Program-made: the position numbers and the translations under genes
Virus record (IMG/VR): IMGVR_UViG_3300014827_000009
Coordinates: 1-37,897 of that record
Strand: one strand, 5' to 3'
DNA length: 37,897 nucleotides
Source of the DNA: a virus
Notes under the pieces: generated by a model
The model's database searches: none
The model's input: the letters and a program-made list of their open reading frames with translations, nothing else
What the model was told of the DNA's origin: nothing
Shown: positions 24,197 to 30,165 of the stretch, piece after piece
How the letters are laid out: the number at the start of each line of letters is the position of its first letter
How positions within the stretch are numbered: position 1 is the stretch's first letter

Positions 24197-24361
24197 ATGT
24201 TTAAACTCATATGCATGACTTGCAATAATGAGATAGAAATAGAAGAAGATAGATACCGTATTAAACCAACTGATAATTTCAGCATTTTCATTAATGATGA
24301 CTATGGAGACGCTATTTATATTGAGTGTAATAATTGTTGTCAAGAAACTATAATTAAATAA
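24197..24361 (+). CDS. mini zinc-ribbon protein, 54 aa
   Basis: The ATG at 24197 is used; an earlier ATG (24190) hits a stop after four codons. The SD GGGAGGT lies about 13 bases upstream, inside the previous gene's end. The product starts MFKLICMTCNNEIEIEE and ends YIECNNCCQE. Two CxxC pairs 35 residues apart make a simple zinc ribbon. Function unknown. Confidence 0.6.
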   Translation: MFKLICMTCNNEIEIEEDRYRIKPTDNFSIFINDDYGDAIYIECNNCCQETIIK

Positions 24362-24385
24362 TGTTATTTTAAGGATGTGATTCTA

Positions 24386-24502
24386 ATGAAATTGACACTA
24401 GAAGAACTAGGAAAGTATTTAGATAAAATCTCAAATATCACAAATGCATCAGCAAATGCTATTGGTAATTCAATGAAAAATTTACTTGCTAATTTAAAAT
24501 AA
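24386..24502 (+). CDS. very small protein, 38 aa
   Basis: An ATG at 24386 follows AAGGATGTGA. The product is MKLTLEELGKYLDKISNITN followed by an Ala/Asn-rich amphipathic helix ending KNLLANLK. The leader has TTTTAAGGATGTGA. It has the right spacing and SD to be real, but there is no homology evidence. Confidence 0.5.
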   Translation: MKLTLEELGKYLDKISNITNASANAIGNSMKNLLANLK

Positions 24503-24529
24503 TGATTTTAATTGAAAGGAGAGTTTATA

Positions 24530-24760
24530 TTGGAAAGAGGATTAATTAGAAAAGATTTAGCAAATTGTATGTTGGAAAAAGAAGAGATTGGTCTACTAAC
24601 GGAGGATAATTACATAAAGATTGATGATGTTTTGACGATAATTGATAGAATCGAAGTTAAAGTTAATGTGTTGAGAGAAGAGTTAATGCTGTATAGAAAT
24701 CTATCAGAAATAAACACAATATATGAGATGGCATTTGATCTTGGGAATGAATTATATTAA
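24530..24760 (+). CDS. hypothetical protein, 76 aa
   Basis: The SD GAAAGGAGAG (24515-24524) sets the TTG at 24530. The product is helical: MERGLIRKDLANCMLEKEEI, then DDVLTIIDRIEVKVNVLREE, a likely short coiled coil (about residues 35-65). The leader has TTTTAATTGAAAGGAG. Not recognised. Confidence 0.7.
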   Translation: MERGLIRKDLANCMLEKEEIGLLTEDNYIKIDDVLTIIDRIEVKVNVLREELMLYRNLSEINTIYEMAFDLGNELY

Positions 24761-24804
24761 CCACTCGAAAAACCTATTTTAAGCTAAGAAAGAAGGAAAA
24801 GATA

Positions 24805-25119
24805 ATGTATAAAAATAAAATATTTATAAAAGAAGTCTCAAGTATTAGTATCACTACTGGAGATACAGGATTTACAGTTGAGCTATTCCAAGGTTTTGAT
24901 GAAACCGAAGATAAATTTATCTTGACATGTGCTGAAGTTATTGACCAGTTTAAAAGAGGTTTCACCTGTGATATCCAAATTAATTTCAATCTAATTGATT
25001 ATGGCCACAATGACGCAGGAGTAAAACGAGAAGTAATTAGAGACTTAGTTTTAGTACATATTAGAAAGCATATGGAAGATTGTAACCGTCCAGAATTTGA
25101 ATATGTGTTTTATAAATAA
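24805..25119 (+). CDS. hypothetical protein, 104 aa
   Basis: An ATG at 24805 follows AGAAAGAAGG. The product appears alpha/beta: a beta-rich N-terminal half (SISITTGDTGFTVELFQGF) and a helical C-terminus (VIRDLVLVHIRKHMED). The leader has CCACTCGAAA, then TTTTAAGCTAAGAAAGAAGG. Function unknown. Confidence 0.75.
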   Translation: MYKNKIFIKEVSSISITTGDTGFTVELFQGFDETEDKFILTCAEVIDQFKRGFTCDIQINFNLIDYGHNDAGVKREVIRDLVLVHIRKHMEDCNRPEFEYVFYK

Positions 25120-25158
25120 TACATCAAAAGATAAATTTTATCGGAAAGGAGTAATAAA

Positions 25159-25299
25159 ATGACTTTAGGAGATAGAGGTTTTGTTGAATTCTTAGTTAAA
25201 AAAATTGAAAAAGAAGGTATACTTGGTTGTGGTTATGATACAGAAGAAATAAAACAAGATATTATAAGTATGATTTGGGATGCATACGATGAATTCTAA
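25159..25299 (+). CDS. very small helical protein, 46 aa
   Basis: An ATG at 25159 follows GGAAAGGAG. The product MTLGDRGFVEFLVKKIEKEG continues to an acidic end (MIWDAYDEF). The leader has TTTTATCGGAAAGGAG, the shortest box-to-SD spacing of the set. No family recognised. Confidence 0.6.
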   Translation: MTLGDRGFVEFLVKKIEKEGILGCGYDTEEIKQDIISMIWDAYDEF

Positions 25300-25320
25300 T
25301 TTAATATAGGAGGATAAATT

Positions 25321-25479
25321 ATGGAGACAGTAACCGATCCTTTAGTGATTACATATAGTAAATTATATATAATTGATAATGAGGAGGTTGGAGTAATGGA
25401 CGAAACAATAGTAGTAGCTTTAGAAGATGCTGAATTTATTGAATATGAAGCAGATACCACAGGATTTTTACAGTATTAA
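25321..25479 (+). CDS. small acidic protein with a strong internal start, 52 aa or 27 aa
   Basis: An ATG at 25321 follows TAGGAGG. A second, stronger SD (GAGGAGG, 25381-25387) precedes an in-frame ATG at 25396, which would give a 27-aa acidic peptide beginning MDETIVVALEDAEFIEYEAD. Both could be made. It ends just before the promoter at 25487. Function unknown. Confidence 0.55.
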   Translation: METVTDPLVITYSKLYIIDNEEVGVMDETIVVALEDAEFIEYEADTTGFLQY

Positions 25480-25486
25480 ATAGTTC

Positions 25487-25515
25487 TTGAGTTTATTGTA
25501 CTAATGATATATAAT
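25487..25515 (+). promoter_or_regulatory. SigA-type promoter
   Basis: TTGAGT (25487-25492), 17 bases, TATAAT (25510-25515). It would drive the genes from 25554 to 28042. Confidence 0.75.
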
Positions 25516-25553
25516 TAAACATATAGTAATAGGGGAAGGAGGTTGGAATTTAA

Positions 25554-26012
25554 ATGGCAAAGAGTAAAAGTCTGTTGACAAAAACTTCTGCTAAGAAAAA
25601 ACCAATTACTAAAAGAAGGAGTAAAACAACTGAATATTCCTATGAATCTGGTCAAGTAGTTATTTACATGGGTAATGTGATCGAAGGATACTCAGGGCAG
25701 GAAGCTAAGGTTATTAATAGATCAAGAACATATAATGCAGAATCTTATACCATCGAGTTTTCAGATGGAGAACAGTTAAAAACTACACTTGAAATTATAA
25801 GAGCAGTTGGAGAAATGGAAGAAGTAGAAACTATTGACTCTAATATTGAAGGTGATATTCCATTTACTGAAGATGGTAAGGAGAGTTATCATAATCCTAG
25901 AAGCTGTTTAAATCAAACTACTTTTGCACATTACGACTGTGATCATTGCCATTTTTTAGATAGGTGCGTGTTTATTGGTAAACATGAATATAAAAAATAT
26001 GATTTGCACTAG
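25554..26012 (+). CDS. hypothetical protein, basic N-terminus, SH3-like middle, Cys-rich C-terminus, 152 aa
   Basis: An ATG at 25554 follows GAAGGAGG. Residues 1-25 are strongly basic (KKKPITKRRSKTT), suggesting nucleic-acid contact. Residues about 30-85 look like a KOW/SH3-type barrel (SGQVVIYMGNVIEGYSGQEA). The C-terminus holds NPRSCLNQTT and HYDCDHCHFLDRC, a likely zinc site. First gene after the 25487 promoter. Function unknown; an RNA- or DNA-binding role is a guess from composition. Confidence 0.7.
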   Translation: MAKSKSLLTKTSAKKKPITKRRSKTTEYSYESGQVVIYMGNVIEGYSGQEAKVINRSRTYNAESYTIEFSDGEQLKTTLEIIRAVGEMEEVETIDSNIEGDIPFTEDGKESYHNPRSCLNQTTFAHYDCDHCHFLDRCVFIGKHEYKKYDLH

Positions 26013-26031
26013 GAAGGAGTAATTACATATA

Positions 26032-26634
26032 TTGAAAACACAAATAAATAAAATAGATAGTGATTGGGTAGACGTAAAAAACAAATGTCGCACCACAGTC
26101 AATAAAGACCATACAGAGAATATTCCTGATAGTAAATTCAAGACACAATTACTCATATCAGAACATTCACCAATTCGTCTAATCAAGATTAACTGGACAT
26201 GGAAAGATATTAAGTCATGGATTTCTGTTCATTGGTCTAGACATAAGTGGGAATGTTTTATAAGTACACAGAGAACTGATAGAACAGGGGTAGATAGGGA
26301 CTTAGAACCACAAGGGGCATTAGTTACCTTTGAGGGAGAAGCAAACGCTCAGGCACTAATTGATACAATGAGAAAGAGATTATGTTATCAAGCAAGTAAA
26401 GAAACAAGGGAATTAGCAGAAGATTTTAAGGTTATGACTAGGAAAAGTGAGCCTGAATTATCTGATGTATTTGTCCCTAATTGTGTTTATAGGTGTTCTT
26501 GTCCAGAGTTCAAAGAATGTGGGTTTTGGACTAAATTTATAAAGACATGTAGCAAAGAAGATTTAGTTAGTATTAAACGAAGATATAATATTTATAATAG
26601 TAATTTTCATCATAGAATGGAGATTAAAAAATGA
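26032..26634 (+). CDS. ThyX-like (FAD-dependent thymidylate synthase-like) protein, 200 aa
   Basis: A TTG at 26032 follows GGAAGGAG. The segments LLISEHSPIRLIKINW, SWISVHWSRHKWE, STQRTDRTGVDRD and RKRLCYQASKETRELAEDF line up with the order of ThyX motifs (a substrate-binding His/Arg region, an RHR-type motif, and the late AQxEIR-type helix). An unusual Cys cluster follows, VPNCVYRCSCPEFKECGFW. Phage proteins of this shape are often called ThyX-like, but activity is not established from sequence. It would supply dTMP alongside RNR and dUTPase. It overlaps the next gene by four bases. Confidence 0.72.
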   Translation: MKTQINKIDSDWVDVKNKCRTTVNKDHTENIPDSKFKTQLLISEHSPIRLIKINWTWKDIKSWISVHWSRHKWECFISTQRTDRTGVDRDLEPQGALVTFEGEANAQALIDTMRKRLCYQASKETRELAEDFKVMTRKSEPELSDVFVPNCVYRCSCPEFKECGFWTKFIKTCSKEDLVSIKRRYNIYNSNFHHRMEIKK

Positions 26635-27164
26635 ATATAATTCTTATCAGTGGCAAGGCACATTCAGGCAAAGGAACTGTAGGTAGAAAAATTGAAAATA
26701 TATTAAATAATCAAGGAAAACATGTTATCAGATGTAGCTTATCAACTTACATAAGAGAAATCGCCAAAAATGATTTTTATTGGGATGGGATAGATACATT
26801 AGAAAGTCGTATATTTATGGGTGAAGTTTATCGTATTGGGACAGAATTTTATCCTTATCATATGGCAAGAAGAGTTTGGGAAAGAGATATTAAACCCTAT
26901 GCAAATAAAAATACTACTGTTATTGTGGAAAGTTTTAGAGAATTAGTTAATTATGATTACTTTAATATACTTTTAAAAGAAGGATTGATTGATGAAATTT
27001 CTACAATAAGGATTATTAGACCAAAATTTAATTCAATCCAAAATGAAGAATTCGAAAAGCATGTTTCTGAATCTGATTTAGATGATTTTGAATTTGATTA
27101 TATAGTTGAAAATGATGGGTCTATTGAAGAATTAGACAATAAATTAAAGGAGATGTTTAATTGA
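26631..27164 (+). CDS. P-loop (deoxy)nucleotide-kinase-like protein, 177 aa
   Basis: Coupled to the previous gene by ATGA. Walker A is GKAHSGKGT at residues 8-16. A central Arg-rich stretch (YHMARRVWERDIKP) and TVIVESFRELVNYDYF could form the lid and Walker B region. Size and context fit phage dNMP kinases that raise dNDP pools. Specificity cannot be read. The last 40 residues are acidic. Confidence 0.75.
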   Translation: MNIILISGKAHSGKGTVGRKIENILNNQGKHVIRCSLSTYIREIAKNDFYWDGIDTLESRIFMGEVYRIGTEFYPYHMARRVWERDIKPYANKNTTVIVESFRELVNYDYFNILLKEGLIDEISTIRIIRPKFNSIQNEEFEKHVSESDLDDFEFDYIVENDGSIEELDNKLKEMFN

Positions 27165-27589
27165 AAAAGTTTAAATGTTATGTTGCAGGAAAAATGAGTG
27201 GTCTATCTCATGAGGAGATGAATGGTTGGCGAGTAGAAGCACATAGATTATTCCAAGAAAAATCTTACATTCCAATACATATTATTAATCCAGTAAATTT
27301 TTACAACTTCAATATGAATCCTGACTCATATGCAGAAAAGGAAGTTAAAGACTTTGATTTAAAGGCAGTAAAAGCTAGTGATGTAGTATTAGTTAATCTT
27401 GATTTTCCTGACAGTATAGGTACTGCTATGGAGGTCTGTATGGCACATGATGTATGGGATATACCCGTAATTGGATTTGGGAAAGGATTAAGTCACCCTT
27501 GGATGGAGCTATGCGTTACAAAGAGGTGTGTAAGTTTAGAGGAAGCTGTTAGTTATATTATTGATTTTTACATACCTATATTCAGTTAA
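27161..27589 (+). CDS. nucleoside 2-deoxyribosyltransferase-like protein, 142 aa
   Basis: The TTG at 27161 overlaps the previous stop, with SD AAAGGAG in the previous gene. YVAGKMSGLSHEEMNGWR, HIINPVNF, DLKAVKASDVVLVNLDFPDS, GTAMEVCMAHDV and IPVIGFGKG follow the nucleoside deoxyribosyltransferase/DUF4406-type Rossmann fold, with the expected Asp and Glu positions. It could exchange bases on deoxynucleosides or hydrolyse nucleotides. It completes a tightly coupled three-gene nucleotide set. Confidence 0.75.
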   Translation: MKKFKCYVAGKMSGLSHEEMNGWRVEAHRLFQEKSYIPIHIINPVNFYNFNMNPDSYAEKEVKDFDLKAVKASDVVLVNLDFPDSIGTAMEVCMAHDVWDIPVIGFGKGLSHPWMELCVTKRCVSLEEAVSYIIDFYIPIFS

Positions 27590-27613
27590 TTAGATATAAA
27601 AGGAGATTAAAAT

Positions 27614-28042
27614 ATGAATTATAACCGTGGGGTATGTAAGCAATGTGAAAAATGGTCTGCATGTTTTCAACCTTGTAATGATTTTTTAGATGCTAAGTTA
27701 GAATATGATTTAGCAAAAAAGAATAGATTGATTGAACTTTCTCTTAATAATTATCGTGGAAAGAAGATAATAAAGGAGAGTACGGTTATGTTTGATGATA
27801 TAAATTCTATTATGGAAATTGACGTAGATAATCCACTATATTTACTGATTTGTAATCATTTAATTGATCCGAGGAGGGCGGTAGACTTCCATGCATTGGT
27901 CTTATATATGCAAGAGCAGAATAAGGATTATTGCAATGACCTTAATTTGTGTCCAGAATGCAGGAGCGAACTGAAGGAATTTGTCGAGACGGAAGATGGA
28001 ATGCCATCAGAAAGATACTGGGCCTGTAGTCACGGTTGCTAA
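27614..28042 (+). CDS. Cys-rich hypothetical protein with internal start, 142 aa
   Basis: An ATG at 27614 follows AAAGGAG. The N-terminus has VCKQCEKWSACFQPC, the C-terminus LNLCPECRSELKEF and WACSHGC, two separate likely zinc sites. An internal SD (AAAGGAGAG, 27772-27780) before an in-frame ATG at 27788 could give an 84-aa form with only the C-terminal zinc site. Last gene before the origin region. Function unknown. Confidence 0.7.
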   Translation: MNYNRGVCKQCEKWSACFQPCNDFLDAKLEYDLAKKNRLIELSLNNYRGKKIIKESTVMFDDINSIMEIDVDNPLYLLICNHLIDPRRAVDFHALVLYMQEQNKDYCNDLNLCPECRSELKEFVETEDGMPSERYWACSHGC

Positions 28043-28049
28043 TTCCTCC

Positions 28050-28058
28050 TGTGGATAA
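28050..28058 (-). promoter_or_regulatory. DnaA box
   Basis: TGTGGATAA on plus, a perfect match to TTATCCACA on minus. It lies just after the stop of the gene at 27614. Confidence 0.75.
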
Positions 28059-28118
28059 CTTTTCTATCGCGCGGATTAATAGTAAGATATATAAGCCTTG
28101 TATTAGTTTCTTTTGTAT

Positions 28119-28177
28119 GTCAAAATTCTTTACTAGTCGCTAGTCAAAATTCTTTACTAGTCAAAATTCTTTACTAC
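28119..28177 (+). repeat. iterons, three direct copies
   Basis: GTCAAAATTCTTTACTAG at 28119-28136 and 28143-28160, and GTCAAAATTCTTTACTAC at 28160-28177. Copies one and two are 24 bases apart, two and three 17 bases apart and share one base. Confidence 0.85.
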
Positions 28178-28184
28178 TATTTTC

Positions 28185-28193
28185 TGTGGATAA
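28185..28193 (-). promoter_or_regulatory. DnaA box
   Basis: A second perfect TGTGGATAA, between the direct iterons and the inverted copy. Confidence 0.75.
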
Positions 28194-28204
28194 GTACCCT
28201 CTAC

Positions 28205-28222
28205 CTAGTAAAGAATTTTGAC
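28205..28222 (-). repeat. inverted iteron copy
   Basis: CTAGTAAAGAATTTTGAC is the exact reverse complement of the first two iterons. Together with them it can form a long cruciform, or bind the initiator in the opposite direction. It lies 11 bases past the rep stop codon side. Confidence 0.8.
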
Positions 28223-28233
28223 TACTTGACATT

Positions 28234-28626
28234 TTAACATTTTCTCTCTTCCATCATAATTTCATATAATTTTTCTGCACTAATCATTCCTGTTTTATGC
28301 ATATTCTCTACTTCTTCAGTTTCCTCTGAGCACAAGAAATACATCTTTTTCATATTACCCAACTTACCAAGCTTCGCAGACCATAGATATCCTTCATCTT
28401 CCAACCATTTCATTCCAGTTATGACGCTAGGTTTTGACAATAATGTGAGTTTAGTTAGTTGAGAAATGCTTATCCAATCACCAGTTTTAGAAAACCCCCA
28501 ACACTTTCTGATCATAATCAAGTAACATTTTAATGCTGATAAATTTGTGATACGAGGTATCAACTCATCAAATACAATATTTGGAACTTCCATATAATTT
28601 TTCTGTGGTTTAGGTAATCTAAACAA
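28234..28626 (-). CDS. RepO-like replication initiator, winged-helix domain, 130 aa
   Basis: A TTG start at 28626 with SD AAGAGGG. Residues about 10-90 match the phage replication protein O N-terminal domain: NYMEVPNIVFDELIPRITNL, LKCYLIMIRKCWGFSKTGDW, ISISQLTKLTLLSKPSVITG and MKWLEDEGYLW, a winged helix. The C-terminal 40 residues are charged (EETEEVENMHKTGMIS). In lambda-type systems this domain binds origin iterons, and here iterons lie directly beyond its 3' end. No helicase-loader domain is fused. The leader is about 210 bases and is covered by a candidate antisense RNA. Confidence 0.78.
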   Translation of the reverse strand: MFRLPKPQKNYMEVPNIVFDELIPRITNLSALKCYLIMIRKCWGFSKTGDWISISQLTKLTLLSKPSVITGMKWLEDEGYLWSAKLGKLGNMKKMYFLCSEETEEVENMHKTGMISAEKLYEIMMEERKC

Positions 28627-28640
28627 ATCATTTCCCTCTT

Positions 28641-28661
28641 TCTAGCAAAAGCAATGCTAGA
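28641..28661 (-). promoter_or_regulatory. hairpin just upstream of the rep SD
   Basis: On minus, TCTAGCA and TGCTAGA pair around TTGCTTT, immediately before AAGAGGG. There is no U-tract, so it is not an attenuator; it may affect access to the SD. Its sequence overlaps the -35 of the antisense promoter on plus. Confidence 0.5.
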
Positions 28662-28685
28662 CATTCAGAAAATACATGTTATAAT
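28658..28685 (+). promoter_or_regulatory. promoter of the candidate antisense RNA
   Basis: TAGACA (28658-28663), 16 bases, TATAAT (28680-28685). There is no gene with an SD downstream on this strand before the terminator at 28751. Confidence 0.65.
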
Positions 28686-28691
28686 GAGATA

Positions 28692-28797
28692 AGAGTTTCC
28701 CTTGTGGGACAAACAAATATCGTTTACAACTGAATCTTCCCTGTCTTGAACCCTTAATGTGAACAGTTTGGCTGCCGAACACATTGAGGGTTTTGCT
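28692..28797 (+). ncRNA. candidate antisense (countertranscript) RNA over the rep leader
   Basis: About 105 nt from the promoter at 28658 to a strong intrinsic terminator. It can form GTTTCCC TTGT GGGACAAAC as a first hairpin, a small AAAC/GTTT hairpin, then the large terminator stem. It lies entirely opposite the predicted rep mRNA leader (about 28839 to 28626, minus). This is the arrangement of plasmid copy-number RNAs such as RNAIII of pIP501. Size and ends are predictions. Confidence 0.62.
28751..28797 (+). terminator. intrinsic terminator of the antisense RNA
   Basis: CCCTTAATGT (28751-28760) pairs with ACATTGAGGG (28781-28790), one T-G pair. A five-base bulge follows, then GTTTGG/CCGAAC with triloop CTG. 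TTTT follows at 28791. Confidence 0.75.
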
Positions 28798-28845
28798 ATG
28801 CCACCAATTAAATTAATTTCTTCACAAGATATTTCTATCCCTTGT

Positions 28846-28873
28846 ATTATACTATAAATCGACAGGCTGTGCA
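28846..28873 (-). promoter_or_regulatory. predicted rep promoter
   Basis: On minus: TGCACA (28873-28868), 16 bases, TATAAT (28851-28846). The -35 lies inside a DnaA-box match (28868-28876), which would couple rep transcription to DnaA. The predicted start is near 28839. Confidence 0.5.
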
Positions 28874-28934
28874 TAAGTTTTTAGAAATATTTTCCCTTGT
28901 GTGTAACTTATGGTAGAAAATAAAGTTATACACA
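28868..28934. promoter_or_regulatory. second DnaA-box cluster
   Basis: TGTGCATAA (28868-28876) and TTATACACA (28926-28934) both fit TTATNCACA, and TGTGTGTAA (28898-28906) fits with one mismatch. Three sites in 67 bases upstream of rep. Confidence 0.55.
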
Positions 28935-28935
28935 A

Positions 28936-28980
28936 GAAAAAGAAAAATAAACCCCATCATAATTATTTGCTATGATAGGG
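28936..28980 (-). terminator. minus-strand intrinsic terminator
   Basis: On minus, CCCTATCATA (28980-28971) and TATGATGGGG (28961-28952 region) form a stem with one mismatch, followed by TTTATTTTTCTTTTTC. It would insulate the rep promoter from transcription entering from the par side. The plus strand has only a weak T-run after it. Confidence 0.6.
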
Positions 28981-28999
28981 CTTTACATTTAAAAATATG

Positions 29000-29028
29000 T
29001 TGTAAAATATGTGGTTTACCATTATAAT
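29000..29028 (+). promoter_or_regulatory. predicted parMR promoter
   Basis: TTGTAA (29000-29005), 17 bases, TATAAT (29023-29028). It lies about 90 bases before the ParM start. The leader contains the ACATAC-type repeats, so ParR could repress it. Confidence 0.5.
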
Positions 29029-29038
29029 TGAATAAATG

Positions 29039-29088
29039 ACATACGAATAGACATATTCAACAAACATTCCTATATATTTAAGTATGTT
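29039..29088 (+). repeat. possible centromere/operator repeats upstream of parM
   Basis: ACATAC (29039), ACATAT (29051) and ACATTC (29064) lie 12-13 bases apart. ATTTAAGTATGTT (29076-29088) follows, and is repeated exactly at 30264-30276 beyond parR. ACATAC is the reverse complement of the GTATGT core of the downstream repeats. Confidence 0.45.
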
Positions 29089-29116
29089 ATTAAATTATTG
29101 GAGGAGGAACATAGCA

Positions 29117-29968
29117 ATGGCAATTCAAATCATCCCAATTGACACAGGCCGTAGTTCTACAAAATTATTAAATGGGGTATCATTTAAATCAGTAGTCGGG
29201 GATTGGCATCATAGGGAAATATCTGATGATGAAGAATATGAAGTTATTATTAATGACAAAGAAAAATACTTTGTAGGTCAACTTGCACTAGATGAAAGTT
29301 TTGCACCTGTAGAAATGAATACTGCTTCTAAGATCCATAATCAAACTCGTGTATTGTTTTTAACTGGTGTAGCGTTATCAATTACTGAAGATGATTCAGA
29401 TTTATTCATTATTACAGGAGTACCAGTAGCAGACTTCAATACTAATACTAAATCTGCATTAGAAAATTTACTCTATGGAAAATATGATGTTCAAATAAAT
29501 GGAGTACACAAAAAATTTACCATCAATAATATTACAATGATTCCCGAGGGTGTCGCTGCGTTCCAATATGCGTTATCTAAAGATGAAAGCTTGGACGCTG
29601 GTAAAAAGAGAATTATTGATATTGGTTCTCTTACTGTTAACTATTCCAGTTTAAATGGTACTAAGTTTGTAACTAGGGACTCAGGCACAATTCCTTTCGG
29701 CACAATTAAAACTAAAGGAAAACAAATTGATAATGAGCAATATGTGGCAAAGATTATTGCTGAACTTAGTCAAAAATTTACTGACTATGACGAGTCTGAT
29801 AAGGTACTATTAACTGGCGGTGGGGCTTTACAATTTGGAGAATTATTTAAAAAATATTATAAGAATGCAGAAATTATTTTTAACCCTATTTTCAGTAATT
29901 GTGAAGGTTACCATAGAATGGGCGTGAAAAAATGGGCAAAAACACAGTCGAAAGCCAAAGCAGAGTAA
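29117..29968 (+). CDS. parM: ParM-like actin-family segregation ATPase, 283 aa
   Basis: The SD GGAGGAGG (29099-29107) sets the ATG at 29117; the frame is open upstream without an SD. It has the actin-fold signatures in order: IIPIDTGRSSTKLL (phosphate 1, residues 5-18), IIDIGSLTVNY (phosphate 2, about 174-184) and VLLTGGGALQF (adenosine motif, about 240-250). Its length is short-normal for ParM/StbA-type proteins. It should polymerise into filaments that separate plasmid copies, with the small ParR-like protein overlapping its 3' end as adaptor. Confidence 0.87.
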   Translation: MAIQIIPIDTGRSSTKLLNGVSFKSVVGDWHHREISDDEEYEVIINDKEKYFVGQLALDESFAPVEMNTASKIHNQTRVLFLTGVALSITEDDSDLFIITGVPVADFNTNTKSALENLLYGKYDVQINGVHKKFTINNITMIPEGVAAFQYALSKDESLDAGKKRIIDIGSLTVNYSSLNGTKFVTRDSGTIPFGTIKTKGKQIDNEQYVAKIIAELSQKFTDYDESDKVLLTGGGALQFGELFKKYYKNAEIIFNPIFSNCEGYHRMGVKKWAKTQSKAKAE

Positions 29969-30165
29969 AAAGAAAAGGTGTCTATTTTAATTTAGATGAT
30001 GAAGACGAATTAAAACTTTTTGAACAGGCAGATAAGATAAAGAACTTTAGTAAATGGGTTAAAAAACATTTACACAATGATGGTGTAAAAAACTATAGTG
30101 CAACAGAAAGAGATGTGGAAAAGAAGATAAGAGTTAAAGATGACATAGATGATATGATGCTGTGA
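29932..30165 (+). CDS. parR: ParR-like DNA-binding adaptor, 77 aa
   Basis: The ATG at 29932 lies inside the end of parM (37-base overlap). The SD is weak, suggesting translational coupling. The product has KRKGVYFNLDDEDELKLFEQ, then ADKIKNFSKWVKKHLHN, the beta-strand/helix pattern of ribbon-helix-helix ParR proteins, and an acidic tail (RVKDDIDDMML) that could contact ParM. Identity rests on size, pattern and position. Confidence 0.75.
   Translation: MGKNTVESQSRVKRKGVYFNLDDEDELKLFEQADKIKNFSKWVKKHLHNDGVKNYSATERDVEKKIRVKDDIDDMML

Larger units (their letters stand above)
28050..28222. other. putative replication origin (iterons plus DnaA boxes)
   Basis: In 173 bases between convergent genes lie two perfect DnaA boxes (TGTGGATAA), three direct copies of an 18-base repeat and one inverted copy, in AT-rich DNA, right beside a RepO-like initiator gene. 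This is the classic layout of an iteron origin that also uses host DnaA. No experimental support is implied. Confidence 0.75.

Noticed and set aside
24190-24204. Earlier ATG for the mini zinc-ribbon gene
   Set aside because: Stops after four codons (MIYV); the ATG at 24197 opens the conserved-looking frame.
28119-28222. Possible CRISPR array (three direct 18-base repeats)
   Set aside because: Spacings are 24 and 17 bases with overlap, an inverted copy is present, and DnaA boxes and a rep gene adjoin. These are iterons. The Cas4-like nuclease at 11978 is in a replication operon.
28665-28874. 69-codon minus-strand ORF upstream of rep
   Set aside because: No SD. It runs through the antisense-RNA region and the predicted rep promoter, so it is a chance open frame.
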